Origin: Deltaproteobacteria bacterium
GTDB lineage: Bacteria; Desulfobacterota; GWC2-55-46; DRQE01
Reading direction: 5' to 3'
DNA length: 6,039 nt
NCBI GenBank assembly: GCA_016219165.1
Contig: JACRCB010000094.1
Coordinates: 1 to 6,039, forward strand
The notes beneath the pieces are model-generated. The model was given only the letters and a program-made list of their open reading frames with translations, searched no databases and was not told where the DNA came from. Below are positions 5,848-6,039 of the stretch, piece by piece. Position numbers and translations under genes: made by a program. How positions within the stretch are numbered: the first letter of the stretch is position 1; every line of letters starts with the position of its first letter.

Positions 5848-6039
5848 ATGCAAGGGTTAGACTCCGGAACCTTTCCATATAGCATCAAGCGCGGGGTTTT
5901 CTTTTCTCGTTCTTTTCTCGTTCTTTTCATTTTCCTCGTCATTCTCATAAATCCCCAATCAGTCTCAGCCTACACCTATTCGGATGTTGAGAGTTTTCTC
6001 GCCTCGCACCTTGCGCCGAGTGGCTGTATAAACTATATC
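5848..6039 (+). CDS. Secreted or envelope protein, N-terminal part (3' truncated)
   Basis: The frame stays open from the ATG at 5848 to the window end, giving 64 residues. AAGGAAG (5836-5842) is a good ribosome site 5 bp before the start, and a sigma70-type promoter lies upstream. The protein has a long n-region with Lys14-Arg15, a very hydrophobic core (about residues 23-34, rich in Phe, Leu, Ile and Val) and VSA at 39-41, giving a plausible signal peptidase I cut before Tyr42. The mature start YTYSDVESFLASHLAPSGC is not one I recognise. Cys60 is far from the signal peptide, so this is not a lipoprotein start. Codon use in the leader favours TTT, TCT and CGT, unlike the upstream genes, partly because of the tandem repeat there. 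The function cannot be assigned from this fragment. Confidence 0.75.
   Translation, partial: MQGLDSGTFPYSIKRGVFFSRSFLVLFIFLVILINPQSVSAYTYSDVESFLASHLAPSGCINYI
5899..5930 (+). repeat. 11-bp tandem repeat inside signal-peptide coding region
   Basis: The unit TTCTTTTCTCG occurs perfectly at 5899-5909 and 5910-5920, followed by a partial third unit from 5921 (TTCTTTTC, then diverging). Eleven bases is not a multiple of three, so the two units are read in different frames (FFSR then SFLV), and any gain or loss of a unit would shift the reading frame of the secreted protein. Confidence 0.85.

Overview
This is a Gram-negative bacterial chromosome fragment. The evidence is a beta-barrel outer-membrane protein ending in Phe, Sec signal peptides, and enteric-like PII and AmtB proteins. 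Moderately high GC, frequent ATA (Ile) and AGG (Arg) codons and gene content resembling uncultured Desulfobacterota ('Deltaproteobacteria') or Nitrospirota suggest a lineage of that kind, but this is a weak guess from sequence style only.

Layout. (1) Positions 3-2491, plus strand: a nitrogen-uptake block made of the C-terminal part of an outer-membrane beta-barrel protein, a PII signal protein (glnB/glnK type) and an ammonium transporter (amt) with a signal peptide. Gaps are 45 and 41 bp with no visible terminator inside, so one transcript is likely; PII would gate the Amt channel through its conserved cytoplasmic tail. (2) Positions 2492-2621: a compact convergent intergenic region with two copies of a 31-bp direct repeat, a hairpin shaped as a terminator for the minus strand and another for the plus strand. 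(3) Positions 2622-3272, minus strand: thiE, thiamine-phosphate synthase, standing alone without other thiamine genes. (4) Positions 3273-3383: a 111-bp divergent promoter region. (5) Positions 3384-5552, plus strand: a complete UvrD/PcrA superfamily 1A DNA helicase with all motifs and a C-terminal Tudor-like domain. (6) Positions 5553-5847: noncoding, holding an inverted repeat, a sequence resembling a dispersed genomic repeat, then an AT-rich segment with a good sigma70-type promoter flanked by palindromes. (7) Positions 5848-6039, plus strand: the start of a secreted protein cut by the window end, with an 11-bp tandem repeat inside the signal-peptide coding region.

Most of the window is ordinary housekeeping sequence. 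I do not see convincing evidence of a new defence or mobile system. The parts most worth a second look are the right end (palindrome-flanked promoter, secreted protein and out-of-frame tandem repeat), the repeat/terminator cluster after amt, and the pairing of an unidentified outer-membrane protein with glnB-amt.
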